Assembly (NCBI GenBank): GCA_028456385.1
Contig: JALNQF010000029.1
Coordinates: forward strand, 62,001 to 126,000
DNA: 64,000 nt
Direction of reading: 5' to 3'
Source: Ophiosphaerella korrae
Taxonomy: Eukaryota; Ascomycota; Dothideomycetes; Pleosporales; Phaeosphaeriaceae
Numbering within the stretch: position 1 is the first letter of the stretch; each line of letters opens with the position of its first letter. This document shows, piece by piece, positions 23,679 to 37,100 of this stretch. Made by a program: the position numbers and the translations under genes. The notes beneath the pieces are model-generated. The model saw nothing but the letters and a program-made list of their open reading frames with translations, did no database searches and was not told where the DNA came from.

Positions 23679-24108
23679 ATTGCAGGCTTACTGAAGAATA
23701 AATACATGACTACTAGAACTGAGGCGACGTTGTATTTAACCTCACATTACCAAGCATTGCCGTTTAGAACAGGTATTACTCTCCGATCTAGAGCCTGCTT
23801 GGCAGTGAAGACGTCAAAGCGCGTCTGAAAGCGGCTCGGATCGGCGGCGAGTTGTGGGTGCATCACCTAGCTGCTTCTACACATCACCACGTTACGCTCT
23901 TGTAACTCCCTGTCGTTGATTCAAAGTTTGCGCAACTAGGGATTCCTCCTGTCACACCCACGCGTTCGCAAGTCCCACCACTACCAGAGCATTCTAGGAA
24001 TAGGAGAAACTAGGCTCGAACTATCCTCTCAGACACGTCCCCTTCCTCCTCATGGCGTAACCAACGCATCTACGAAGCCTCACCAACAACCCCCTGGGCG
24101 CAGTCGCG
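23679..24108. promoter_or_regulatory. Divergent promoter region, secreted hydrolase / TPT transporter
   Basis: 430 bp between two start codons facing away from each other. The half near the transporter is GC-rich and CT-rich; no specific operator could be identified. Confidence 0.45.
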
Positions 24109-25782
24109 ATGGCATCGGCATCGGCGCGGGATCCGAGTCCGAATGCGACGTTTAAGTTTCCTCCCTTCCAACCTGATCTCATGCCAATGCCGGAAGAGGA
24201 ATACGGCCACAGCTCGTCGCGGACTACAAGCCCCTCTCTTACGCCTCAACCAAATGGCAGCGTGATACCGACAGATCGATGGCAGCCACGCAAATTCAGT
24301 TATGCGAACAATACCGGCCAAAATACAGCCACTAGGCATGGTAGACAAAAGAGCTTGAGTGAGGCCATACGGACTATACGGACACGGAAAGGGAGTGTTA
24401 GCCAAAATGCGCATGAGATTGCCGATGCGCTCAAGGCGCCGCTATCTCCACGCCTCATCGTAGGTTGACTTGGTCGTAACCAGCCTATGGAGTGCTAACG
24501 CGCGCAGCTGCTCTGTGGGGTCTGGTACATGACATCCATCTTCACCAACATGTCTTCCAAAGCCATTCTGACCGCACTGCCTCAGCCCGTCACTCTCACT
24601 ACTGTGCAGTTCGCATTCGTGTCAGGATGGTGTCTGTTACTCGCCGCCGTGGCGAGGAAATTCCCCCGCTTGAAACAAACCCTGCCCTTCCTGAAATATG
24701 GAATTCGCAGGCCGTCAAGAGACCTGATCATGACCACGCTGCCCCTCGCATGTTTCCAGATAGGAGGACACATATTGAGCGCGGACGCGACATCAAGAAT
24801 CCCCGTATCCTTGGTTCATACGATCAAAGGGTTGTCTCCGCTCCTGACGGTAGGAGCCTATAGCATCTTTCTGGGAATTCAGTATTCTCTACCTACCTAC
24901 CTTTCCCTGATTCCTTTGACCGTAGGTGTCGTACTAGCATGCTCGGCCGACTTCAACGCCAACTTCATTGGCCTGGTATCTGCCTTTGCTAGCGCAATTC
25001 TATTCGTAGTACAAAACATCGTATCCAAGCAGCTCTTCAACGACGCCGCAGCAGCCGAGAAGGATGACGTTCCCCCTTCCCGTTTCACAAAACCAGACAA
25101 GTTGAATCTTCTCTGCTATTCTTCAGGCCTCGCCTTCCTCTTCACTCTACCACTCTGGCTCTGGTCGGAGGGCTTCACCCTTCTAGGTGACTTGCTCCAC
25201 GACGCCTCAATCGAGCTTTCCGACCACCCCGGCGCATTTGACCACGGCCGCTTGCTCCTCGAATTTCTGTTCAACGGCACCTTCCACTTTGGCCAAAACA
25301 TTGTTGCCTTCGTTTTGCTATCCATGGTCTCCCCTGTCACGTACTCAGTCGCAAGTTTGATCAAGCGTGTCTTCGTCATCGTCTTCGCCGTCGTCTGGTT
25401 CGGTAAACCCATCACCAAAATTCAGGCTTTTGGCCTCATGCTTACATTCCTTGGCCTCTATCTATACGATCGCACTTCCGATGCGAAGAGAGTGGACAAA
25501 CGCGCAAAGGTCTTGCAGTCTAAGGGTCAAGGCACCCTTCTGCCGCTGGCGACAGATGTCAAGTCGCGCTCAGTGTATACCGCGAGTCCGTCTAGCATGT
25601 CAGCAAGCACGGGGGCGTATCCTATCGCTAGCATTGCGGAAGCCAGAGATGAGAAACGTGATGATGATGCTGGGTTTAGGAGACACGATGCTGGACACGG
25701 TTATCTACCGCCAGGGACGAAAGCGGAAGAAACATGGCGACCCCATGAGATGAACGGTAGAACCGGGATCGGCGTTTCATGA
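24109..25782 (+). CDS. TPT-domain (nucleotide-sugar/triose-phosphate) transporter, SLY41-like
   Basis: Exons 24109-24459 and 24508-25782 flank a 48-bp intron (GTAGGT...GCAG) in phase 0; 541 aa. The first ~115 residues are a hydrophilic, Ser/Pro-rich cytosolic tail. From LLCGVWYMTSIFTN onward there are about ten hydrophobic segments of the drug/metabolite transporter fold with TPT hallmarks: SSKAILTALPQPVTLTTVQF, VSLVHTIKGLSPLLTV, SAILFVVQNIVSKQLF, and SVASLIKRVFVIVFAVVWFG. The tail is charged and disordered. This arrangement matches fungal Sly41-type proteins of the ER/Golgi. The transported substrate cannot be read from sequence. Confidence 0.85.
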
Positions 25783-26338
25783 ACGATTTGAATAGTTTCC
25801 ATTCTTTTGGCCAATGGTGGTCCCTTTTGTATACCTACAGTGTTATGTTGATATGATAGACGGATAGACGATGTATGAGGGCCTCGCGGGTAGGATCAGG
25901 CCTATGCATTACAGATTATTGAACAACAATCAACAAGAGGCACTCATGTGCATTCTATAATGCCCTCCATACCTTATCTCGTGATGCTCGTAAAGCGCGT
26001 GCAACGTACATTTATCATTGTATCAAATCGTATAAATACACGATCACATTACCGCTACCAAAGTGACTGGAAAACGAACCCACGGAGCATGCAAAGAAAA
26101 CAACCACAAGCTTGAAGCTGCCCCATTAGCTCAGCAAGCCCTAGCGCCTGTATACCTATGGAAGCAGAGACATAAAGTAGACGGTGCAAAGGAGGGTAAA
26201 AGACCGAAGACGCCTTGATCATTCGCATGACTCGTATAGTAGATCGTTGAGCACAACATTATGCATGGCCGTGGCGCTCGATGATGCTGCGCCTGTTTGC
26301 CCGATGCGCCCGCTCTATTGTGCGCACGTCTCTTCTGT
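25783..26338. other. Intergenic region between convergent TPT transporter and RAB11
   Basis: About 555 bp holding the 3' UTRs of two convergent genes; AT-rich around 25900-26060. No gene is seen. Confidence 0.45.
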
Positions 26339-27296
<958 letters not shown>

Positions 27297-27752
27297 GGTT
27301 GCGGTAGGTGGGGCAGAAGGTACGCAGTGGAAAATAAAGCTCTTGTATTAGTAAGAGGCCGGGTATTGAGTGTACCGAGCCGAAAAACCTCTTGCAGGCA
27401 GAGGTTCGCAATGTTCTCTTGCTGTCGTGCGGTGTGCGTGTGCTTTGGCTGCCTTCAGATCACTACGTCTCCCCGACAAAGCACATGTGTTTTGCCAAGA
27501 CGCTAGCTCGCTAGTCACATTAGTGGAGGGTGACAGCGGATGCCCTTCACAAACATTAGTCCATTATTCACGAAAATTAACCATCTCTTTGACAGCCGTC
27601 AACTTCGAATGAATATCTCTAGCTACAGCAAATATCGATGACCATTTGGTCAAGCCGCAGAGATCAGATAGCAGAGAGCACGTCGCAAGGAAGGACTCTG
27701 AATCTAGCCAATCAGATACGAGCCTTGAAGTGTCGCTGTAACAATCAAAAGG
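27297..27752. promoter_or_regulatory. Divergent promoter region, RAB11 / chromodomain gene
   Basis: 456 bp between the two divergent start codons. No specific motif could be defended. Confidence 0.4.
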
Positions 27753-30700
27753 ATGTCGGATTATGACAGCGAATATGACACAGATGAGATATCAGTCACC
27801 TCGACTGTGGTAAGCGCAAACGAAGGGGAATATACCATCAAGGGGATCCTGTCTCAGGGACTGGGTCATGATGACCAGATGCTGTATCTTGTCGAATGGG
27901 AAGGTTATGCACTACACGAGTAAGAGATCATCATAAATACGTCCGAATCAAATCTAATGTGACATTATAGGTGTAAGTAACCTTTTGAGAAGGATGGCGG
28001 TACTCTTCCAAGATGGGACTACGCTGACAATTATAGGCACTTGGGAACCGGATGATCAGTTAAAAAAGACGGTATTTCTAGCCCAATGGGAACGCAAGAA
28101 AGAGTTGATGAGTGACGATGCCTTCTCTCGTTCGTGTGAAACCAAACATCACGCTTGGGAGGAGGCTTGCAGTGAGCACAAAAGACGCCAACGACTGAGA
28201 AAACAAAAACGCTCGAGGAAGCGTCACATACTAAGAGCACGCCCCATCGTTATTGACGATAGCCATGATGAAACCCCTCTTCAATATCAGCTACCTGCCA
28301 ATGAACAGGAGAAAAAGTCTCCGGTGCCAGCGACTCTCACCAGTGAGAAACTGGACCCCAGCTTGGACAGTCACCACCCTGACCCTCTTAGCACTTCTGC
28401 CGACCTGGAACAGTCTGAGAATAGCCTTTTTGTCACGCAACCATCACTGCCTCGCAAAGGGCCATTTGAACAATCTTCTTCAGAAAGTGAAGAAATATTG
28501 GATTCTGATGACACTTCAGGGGACTCTTTGATGGGAGAATTGGCGGAGAAGGCAAAACGCAAAGACCACAAAAGCAATGCTTCCACTAAACCCACTCTCG
28601 GCAATTCAATGTTACAAAGTGTTCAAAAAGCTGCAGCGGCGCCTCCGGTGCCCCCAGCACAGCAGCAGCCCAACTCAACGGAGCAACGTCAAGTTCAAAA
28701 GCCAAAACTTGCAAGAGCGGTCACCACCCCTGCTGCTAAAACGGTGTCAAAGGCCATCACAACTAGGCAAACATCAAGACGCCCTAGCGATGCTACTAGT
28801 CGAGTACCAGCAGCAATAACAACAAAACAAAGTGGCGTTACAGGGCATGTTGCTGCAGTAGTTACCACTTCCCCTGCTACGAATCCGATATCATCGGGGG
28901 CGTCATCTAAACCAACCCCCCTCACCGCAATTAGAAAAAGTGGAACGGGATCTAACACTGCGATCAGGATGACAAATCATCCTAAGACAAGTCAAAGAAA
29001 AGAATGGCAAAGCGACAAACTCTTCGGTACAATGATGTATCGGCATAAAGCAGATGTGAGATCACGGAAAGAAGGCACTCCCGATCCAAATGTTCTCCAA
29101 TTCGTTGGCGGCGCGCCCGCTGGAATATCTAAGCCAAGAGCCTCAGCTCCTGATGATAACCCGTATGGGCGTAGGGAAGCGGGTAATCGCCGCACACAAG
29201 ATATCGAAGCCGATGAGCCACCCCAACGGAATGCTGTTGAAGAGGCAAGATTCCTGCAGGAAATAGAAGCTAGTAAAGCTCCCCTTGTATGCCCTCATTG
29301 GAGGCTCAGCAGTAATTGCCCGTACGGGCCGCAAAAATGCAACTTTAGGCATCAGAATAAGGACGAACAGGGTCGCGATTTGCCAGTTGGGGATATGTCA
29401 GGGATTTTACCACCTAAGTACCGCAAACCGCCGCTCACGTGTTACTATTGGCTCATGACCCAAGCCGGGTGCAAAAAGCCGCAGGAAGTATGCTCCTTTG
29501 CTCACAGAAATACTGGATGGATTCCACAGCAGGGTTCGAGGGGAGGGGGCGGTGAGCCATTTCAAATTGATCCCAATATACTCCCGATTAAGGAGCAAAT
29601 TCCACGCCATCCTATACCCAGAGAACCAAAGAACAGTATTACGAATCCCCAGGAGCTTACATGTTATTATTGGAACAAGGGTTACTGTCACAACCCATCT
29701 GAAAAGTGTACCTTCAAACATTATGACACTGGTATAGTGGCGCCTGAGCCAGGATCTCACGAGATCTGCGCCTACTGGAAAAAGGGTGTGTGTTGTTTTA
29801 CAGCAGACCAATGCAGGTTTAAGCACATTGAGACAGAGAGTCGGGTAGACATCGACATGGAAAATTCTGAACCAGAGCAATCCAGAGCTTGGAGTCCGCC
29901 ACCTCAGGTACCTCCACTACCTGCTGAGAGCCCCTTCATAGCCACTCCTTGCACAACAATGAGTCAACGTATTGAGCGCATTCTAAAAATTGATTTCACT
30001 TCTTTGTTTGAATGGGGAGAAGATGAGAGAGGTCATATCATGCTCGACAGACGCGCACTTCTTGTGTACAACCCCAAGTATCATACAGAAGAGCTCGAGC
30101 TGCTAACTCGATGGCTGCTGATGCATCATGTCGAAGTGAGCAATGCCTGGTCAGAAGGCTGTTGGGACTATTTTCGGCGTCAAACCGCCAAAGGAGTCTC
30201 AGGCATTATCATTGTAAGTTTGCACATGCCTCTTATTCCGCTCGAGATAGCTAATAAATACAGGTACACCCTGACTTTGACGAGTTCTCCGAGCTCCGTA
30301 GCTTCGGTCGGCTACTTCGAACGAAAGTCCGCATATGGTCAATTGGCATGCAAAGTGACTTCAGATATGCTTCAACATCATCCCACTCTCCACTCAACAT
30401 GCGCCACGCTTCTATTGAGCTCTTCCCCGTTGGCGGCTTTATTTATATTACTGACGATGTATTCGAAAAAGAACCACAACTGGCTTTGCGAATCATGAGG
30501 CTTTTTCTCGCAAAATTCGAAAAACTAAAGAAGTTTACAAATCAAGAGAACGATATCGCAAACCTCCTGTGGCGTATTTGTACGCGCCCGGAGCTAATGG
30601 AATATCTCATTCAGCGATGCGAGGAACAAAAGGATGATCTCGAGGCTGGTGATGCCAACGTGCTGGCCCGAGCCGAACTTTACAACCTGCTCAGTGACGC

Positions 30701-31091
30701 CGACTACATTGAACAAGATTCGCCCGTGCAGCCCTTCAGTGCTGTACCAGATCAGTTCCCTATCATGTCTGAACGTCGCATCATTGCCGAAGAGCAACCA
30801 ATCGATTACTTCAATTCTCTCGCGCGTAGTAAAGAAGAAGCCAATTGGCAGATGATTCAATACTATGCAGCCTTGCAAATTGATATGCGCCACACCTATC
30901 GACATTTTTTCGTGGTGCACACAGAACCTTCTGCATACAGATACTGGAAACAGATCCAAAATATTGCAGGCGTAATAACGCCAGAACAGTGCGTCCATGA
31001 GTTCTTGCGGAGCGATAGTCAGGGGAGAAAGCAAATGTTCGATTTTTGTGAGCGGTACATATCGGAATACCAGAGTACTTCAACCAAATGA
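27753..31091 (+). CDS. Chromodomain protein with four CCCH zinc fingers
   Basis: Exons 27753-27919, a 2-nt exon 27971-27972, 28037-30213 and 30264-31091 (introns of 51, 64 and 50 bp); 1057 aa. The 2-nt exon is forced by phase: it gives CAC-GAG-TGC-ACT-TGG, completing the chromodomain signature YLVEWEGYALHE-CTWEP. The chromodomain (about residues 25-75) keeps the methyl-lysine cage positions of HP1 (Tyr27, Trp49, Tyr52). A long Ser/Thr/Gln-rich, lysine-rich disordered region follows. Four CCCH fingers come next at about residues 475, 525, 598 and 634 (C-x7-9-C-x6-C-x3-H). A conserved-looking ~330-residue C-terminal domain, of a family I do not recognise, starts near FSELRSFGRLL. Likely nuclear, reading methylated histone H3 and binding RNA (inference from domains). 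Confidence 0.85.
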
Positions 31092-31845
31092 GACTCCAAC
31101 GTGTAAGTACGAGGAGGGAAGGAGGTTTACCTGATGCATGATAGCAAATTTCATCCTCTCGACAGATAGAACGGTTTGAAAGAGCACACTTTACATAAAA
31201 AATAAAGTGTTATACCGAAAAGTACCAGGAACCCAAGTGACAGCAACCAGATCCTCATGTTCTTACGCATCCACAATTTGACCGCAGAAGATACGAGGCT
31301 AACCCTATTTCCGACATCCTCCCGCAGCCACGGTATGACCAGCCGGCACTCAAGATGACGTACAAGGCCGGTCGGTGACATCCGGAATTGACAAAAGGTA
31401 GGTACCGAGTGGATACGATGCAGATAACCACGGCATGATCACTACCTATCTATTGACTATTAAGGTGGTAGAGCCGAGGTCTTATCTCACCAGATATGAG
31501 TGTGCGAGATGCTTCAAAATGGACCTGCCTTGCACACCACGTCGCATGGATGACAGTAGGATTGCAGCAAAACGGCGCGCGACATCTTTAGGTTAAAAGC
31601 TTGAATCTAGACTCTGGGTTCCCCGCAGCTTGGTTCGCGAGGCGTTTCCACACGCGACTCCGGACCCAGCGTTCGCATCTCGTTCAAGTACAAACATCCT
31701 TGACGTTCCTCGCTGTCGTTGTCACACCTACATACTCGGATCCCTACCTTGCATCATCGCGAACGCACCCTGCGCTGTGTTGAGATCATATAGACATCAA
31801 GTCTTGCACAAGAGTTGCATATTCGCTTAGAAAGAGCTAGACAAG
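31092..31845. other. Intergenic region; small possible membrane ORF on the minus strand
   Basis: About 750 bp between the chromodomain gene and the permease. A 76-codon minus-strand frame (31151-31381) with one clear hydrophobic segment (WLLSLGFLVLFGITLYFLC) could encode a tail-anchored microprotein, but nothing else supports it. The region nearest the permease should be its promoter and leader. Confidence 0.35.
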
Positions 31846-33591
31846 ATGATGAGAAGAAGGAGCAATTCCGTTACGGGGAGTGTGGAGCGGAGAGGCTCAA
31901 CCGCAGACCCAAATGCGGATGCTGCACTCGCGAAGATGGGGTATCAGAGCGAATTGCCGCGAAACCTGAGCATGATGAGTGTGCTAGGTCTGTATGTACT
32001 TTCGACTCTAAGCATTTCGAAGTACCACGATCGCTTATACATTTTTTAGGTCTTTTGCAATCATGGCTGTACCTTTCGGACTGTCGACCACTATGTCCAT
32101 TACCCTGACCGACGGCCAGAGCGTCACCATTCTCTGGGGTTGGGTTTTTGTCTCGCTTGTCTCACTCTCCATCGCAGCATCTCTGGCAGAAATTTGCGCC
32201 GTGTATCCAACCGCTGGAGGTGTCTATTACTGGTCCGCTATGCTGTCCACACGTGAATGGGCACCCATAACCTCATGGATCACTGGTTGGCTCACTCTCG
32301 TTGGAAACTGGACTGTCACATTATCTATCAATTTCTCTGGCGGTCAACTCGTCTTATCCGCTATAACGCTCTGGAACGAAGACTTTGTAGCAAACCAGTG
32401 GCAAACCGTCCTGATGTTTTGGGCAGTAATGTTGATCTGCATGAGCGTGAACATCTTTGGAGCAAAATATCTGGACTTGATCAACAAAATATGCATTTAT
32501 TGGACCGGAGCCAGTGTGATCATTATTTTGATAGTGTTACTGAGCATGGCAGACACAAAGAGAGATGCTGCGTTTGTATTCGCACACTATGATGCCAGCG
32601 CAAGTGGGTGGTATGTATCCAAGAATATTAAATGGTAAATTTCAAGCTGACATGCAACAGGCCATCTGGTTGGGCTTTCTTCGTCGGCCTGCTCCAAGCA
32701 GCATATACACTCACTGGCTATGGTATGGTTGCATCAATGTGCGAAGAAGTTGCCTTCCCCGAGCGCGAAGTCCCGAAAGCTATCGTTCTGTCCGTCGCCG
32801 CAGCTGGTGTCACGGGTGTGATATATCTCATTCCAATTCTATTCGTGCTCCCTGATGTAAAACTGCTGCTCACTGTTGCGAACGGGCAGCCTATTGGCCT
32901 CCTCTTCAAGACCGTCACTGGTTCTGCTGCAGGTGGCTTTGGCCTGTTGTTCCTCATCCTCGGTATCATGTTCTTCGCGGGTACTGGTGCACTTACCGCA
33001 GCCTCGAGGTGCACATATGCTTTCGCTCGCGATGGAGCTATTCCTGGGTCGCGGCTGTGGGCCAAGGTTGACAAGCGCTTTGACATTCCGCTCCTGGCCT
33101 TGGTTCTGTCTACAGTCATCGACATGCTTCTTGGGCTCATTTTCTTCGGATCTTCGGCTGCTTTTACTTCATTCACAGGCGTCGCAACTATTTGCCTTTC
33201 GACATCCTACGGCATGCCCATTCTCATCTCCGTTATTCGTGGCCGTCAAGCTGTCAAGAACTCGTCCTTTTCGCTTGGTCGTTTCGGCTACGCCATCAAT
33301 ATTGCTATGATTATATGGATCTGTCTTGCAGTTGTGCTATTCTGCATGCCTGTGAGCCTGCCGGTAACAGCCGCGACAATGAATTACGCAAGTGTGGTTT
33401 TCGCTGGCTTCGCTTTGATTAGTGTAATTTGGTATTTCGTTCGCGGAAGGAAAGGATTCACTGGCCCACCAGTGCCACAGGATGTTGCGCCTGGAGAACA
33501 TGTACAAGTCGCTGGTATTGCTATTCAAGATAGCAAACAAGACGGCATGGGCGATGTATCAGATCAATGGGAGAAGAAAGCTCCTGCGTAA
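31846..33591 (+). CDS. APC-family amino acid/GABA/choline permease
   Basis: Exons 31846-31991, 32050-32610 and 32661-33591, with introns of 58 and 50 bp; 545 aa. The donor at 31992 (GTATGT) is used rather than the GTCTGT three bases upstream, because only it yields VLGLSFAIMAVPFGLS. About twelve membrane segments are visible, with the APC signatures GLSTTMSITLTDGQS, AEICAVYPTAGGVYYW and TGYGMVASMCEEV. The second splice rebuilds ASGW-PSGWAFFVGLLQ. The N terminus is cytosolic and basic. Fungal relatives import GABA, choline or polyamine-like cations at the plasma membrane; which one cannot be decided. The downstream TGYG...CEE motif is the family-typical substrate region. Confidence 0.92.
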
Positions 33592-34131
33592 TGGGTTTTG
33601 ACGTTGGGAAACGACAAGAAACTTTTGTAGGTGTAATAGCATAAGTAAAAGGTCTAACTTCGTGTAGCATAGACCACGTGGTATAGTTTCTACATCAGTG
33701 ATAATTTAGTAATATGCAAAGGTGTCGCTTTGCCCGGCTTGTGACGTCCAACTAAGGAACGCTCTTTTGATATGTGATAATGCTACCGGCCAATTTGTTC
33801 CATTACTCAGACTATGTAAAAATTAAATTGATATTTCCTTTTGCAATCATGGTTTGCTGACGGAGATATAAACCAATAGGAAGGGACTGCGCTAGCGCGT
33901 TGTACCTCCAGATACGCGACACAAACCACTTTACGCGACCTGTACTTGCTTTCACCTTCGCATTCATGCGCGACTACATGAACGCACCCCTACATCCAGG
34001 ATACCATATCACGAGGTAGACAGGCTTGCTTATTACTTCAATGTTTCCCTCCCCCCCCACAAGAATTGAATCTTGTGCTCCACGCGTTGCAACAAGCGTC
34101 AAGTTTCAAGCATCTAGCAGCAACTGCTAAA
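33592..34131. other. Intergenic region between the permease and the WD40 gene
   Basis: About 540 bp with the permease 3' UTR and the promoter of the WD40 gene, including a C9 run near 34053-34061. No gene is seen. Confidence 0.45.
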
Positions 34132-37100
34132 ATGAGCAGTGGCTGGGGCGACAACATAATAGATCTAACATTCGACTCAGGCGACGAAGGTGATGCGCCG
34201 TCCTTGTCGCCACCAGCACACATGCCGCCAAGGGCAACTGCACCGTTACCTCGAAGGAGCGAGCCTTCCATACGATCAACCGGCCTGGGCGTACCTTCCC
34301 CACGAGACTCTCACATGCGGGTGATGGAAAATGGGCCCTCACAAGTAATCGCCATGCCAGATAGCCGCCGCGGTCGGCCCGACGCATCAAGCGCTGCGAA
34401 TGGGCAACACACAAGCGCAGCAGGAAAAGATTATACACCCATGTCCCGTAACACACGTAATGCATCGAACGATATCGGTAGCTTTGATCGGGTGGAGAAG
34501 AGAAGGAGACTATCGGAAACTGGGAGACATACGCAGGCGCAAGGCACCTCTAGGGAAGCAAACGCCACACCAGCAAGGACAGCTATCGCGGCGCAACAGC
34601 GCTTAGACATAGAAGCAACATCTCACAAGGCCAGCGGCTATACGGCATATGGCCAATCGAACCCAGGGCTAAAACAGCTGGTCAATAACCTACCGAAACA
34701 CCTTCCGAATAAAGTCCCATCTGCAAAGTATATGAATACCGCATTAAAGAGCAGTGGGCCAACCATAGCGTTGGTAGAGGGCATTGCTGGATACGCACCC
34801 AGACCTCTCCAGATTGGACGGGTGTCCAGTGATAATCGATTCAATCCATCACGCTCCAGTTTGCCGACGCCTAGAGCTTTACCAATGCCACCCACAAATC
34901 ACAATTGGAATGTGGGGAGCCATGATGACGATTACAATTCTATGCCTCATGTATCTGAGTTGGCCAGTCGTTCTCTACTAACTGCAGGACTCCACCCTCA
35001 TTGGCCGCCTTATCCTAAACCAGTACAACAAACCCCAAAAACAAGGCCATCGGGTGCGTTCTCGGAGCAAGAGGAACATCTGCTGATATTCTTGAAAGAG
35101 GTTAAAAAGTTTTCATGGAAAGTCATAACATCTGAATTCAAGAAGGACTTCCCTCAGCGCGAATACCATATCCTACAATCGCGGTATACTACGAAGATGA
35201 ATAAAAGAGATCGATCTCGAGATCCCAAAGTCTTGAATTTACCTTCCCGATGGATGGGAGAAGCCACCATTGATTGGGTCACTGTCCACGCAGAAACCCC
35301 AGGCCCAAGGGAGCGCCTTGAGATCCACAACTTGGAAGTTAAGCCAAAACCCTCCGCTGTTGCCCAAACTACCGAACAAGACTACTCTTCGGGCACAGAT
35401 ACAGCTGTTCGTCGACAACGGTCTCGCCGTGCACCTCCGGTGAATTACGATGTGCGCAGGATGAATAGGATTCGCAGTGATGTGCCAGAGGATAATGATT
35501 CCGGTGATATGATTTCTCTGCAATCTACAAACAAGGAAATCCCAGTTCGTTCAACATCGCTATCCAGTTCAGATGATTTTGATTCAGCAGTACCGACTAA
35601 GTTCCATGTAGTCTTGAATGAGCCTCTAGATATGCATTTTGAGGTGCAAGACGCCGAGATAGGCTTATCTGCTCGAAGCTTATCGAGACAGAACTTGCCA
35701 TATCTGCAACGTTTAGAACGTGAGTCATTACAGACCCCCTCAAAGCACTGGAGTTGGGATCAACTATCAAGCCGTCTATGGCAAGGATCATTGCTGCATG
35801 TTGATTTTAGTATTAAAGAGCTTGAGCAAGTGCAGCGGGCCATATCAGAAATATTGAAAGCCCCGCCAAAATCTCGACACAGCACACAGCGACGACACTT
35901 ACGATCAGTACTGAAAGGCTGTTTAGAGCCTAAATTTATCCAATTAGCCCAAGCTATCCAACAATATCTTCCTACTCGTGATAAAGACAGTGTCACAGCA
36001 TTCCTATACGATGCCCAAGCAGGACGGATATCCAATGAGCCTCGCATTCTCAGGCTTTCTGCCGCTCGGCCACAAAACTTTGCCAGCACAACTCAGATCA
36101 ACTCCACCACGTCTATGCTTCGCCAAAGAGAGATGGGACTACAGTCTCGAAGAGGCTGGAAATCAGCGTCAAACCCTTTGACATACCAAACTAAAAATAG
36201 GATCATGGATACTCTCGGGCCTTCAGCTTCTTGGACGGGAGCCTCCAGTGACATTCATACTTTGGCTTGGTCCACAGATGGTCAATATTTCCTGGCAGGT
36301 GCAGTTGCGGTTACTGATCGAGACTCCATGCAGTACAATAGACCGAACAATCTCCTCTTTGGTAATATACTAGACTCTACTATACATGAGCTAGCCGAAC
36401 ACCGCATCAAACGCGAAAGAACTGAAGCTGGAGCAAATTCAAGCCACGCTATGTTTGTATCACAGGACCCTGACCTCTACACAACGATCACTTCGGTCGC
36501 ATTTTCTTCAAGTGGTAGAACCATGTATTCGGCAGGTTATGATGAGAGTATATGTGTCTGGCATCTAAACTCAACGTCATCTCAACCTACTTTAGGGGCA
36601 AAACTAAGACATAAAGCGGAGGTGGAAATAATGGTGGTAAATCGCAAGGTCAATGGCATGGTGGCTACCGCAGCGAAATCTTCCAATAACGCTGTCAAGC
36701 TCCTCACTCTAAACGAAAATGACCCAGCTGAATTTACTAAGCATAGCTTTTTCTCGGAAAAAGCTATATCGCGGTCTGATCTCCGTATCCTTCCGCAAGC
36801 ACTTCAGTTTGATCCTCAGTATGGTGAGCTGCTGCTTGCAGGTTTTGGAGCAAACGCCCGAGAAGGTGACGGATATGATTCGACTGGCGATCTTTGCCTC
36901 TGGGATGTCGAAACACAAACATCGATACCAATTTACGGATCAAACAAAAATGTCTTCGATGTCGCTTTCAACCCAAATCGAAGATACATGCCACTATTTG
37001 CTGCAGGTTGTGTCGCTGGGAATACTGTAAATCGAGGGACACGATCAGTCATCCGGCTGTATGATCCTAAGGGATTTGACAAATTCACTTGCCCCTTGGA

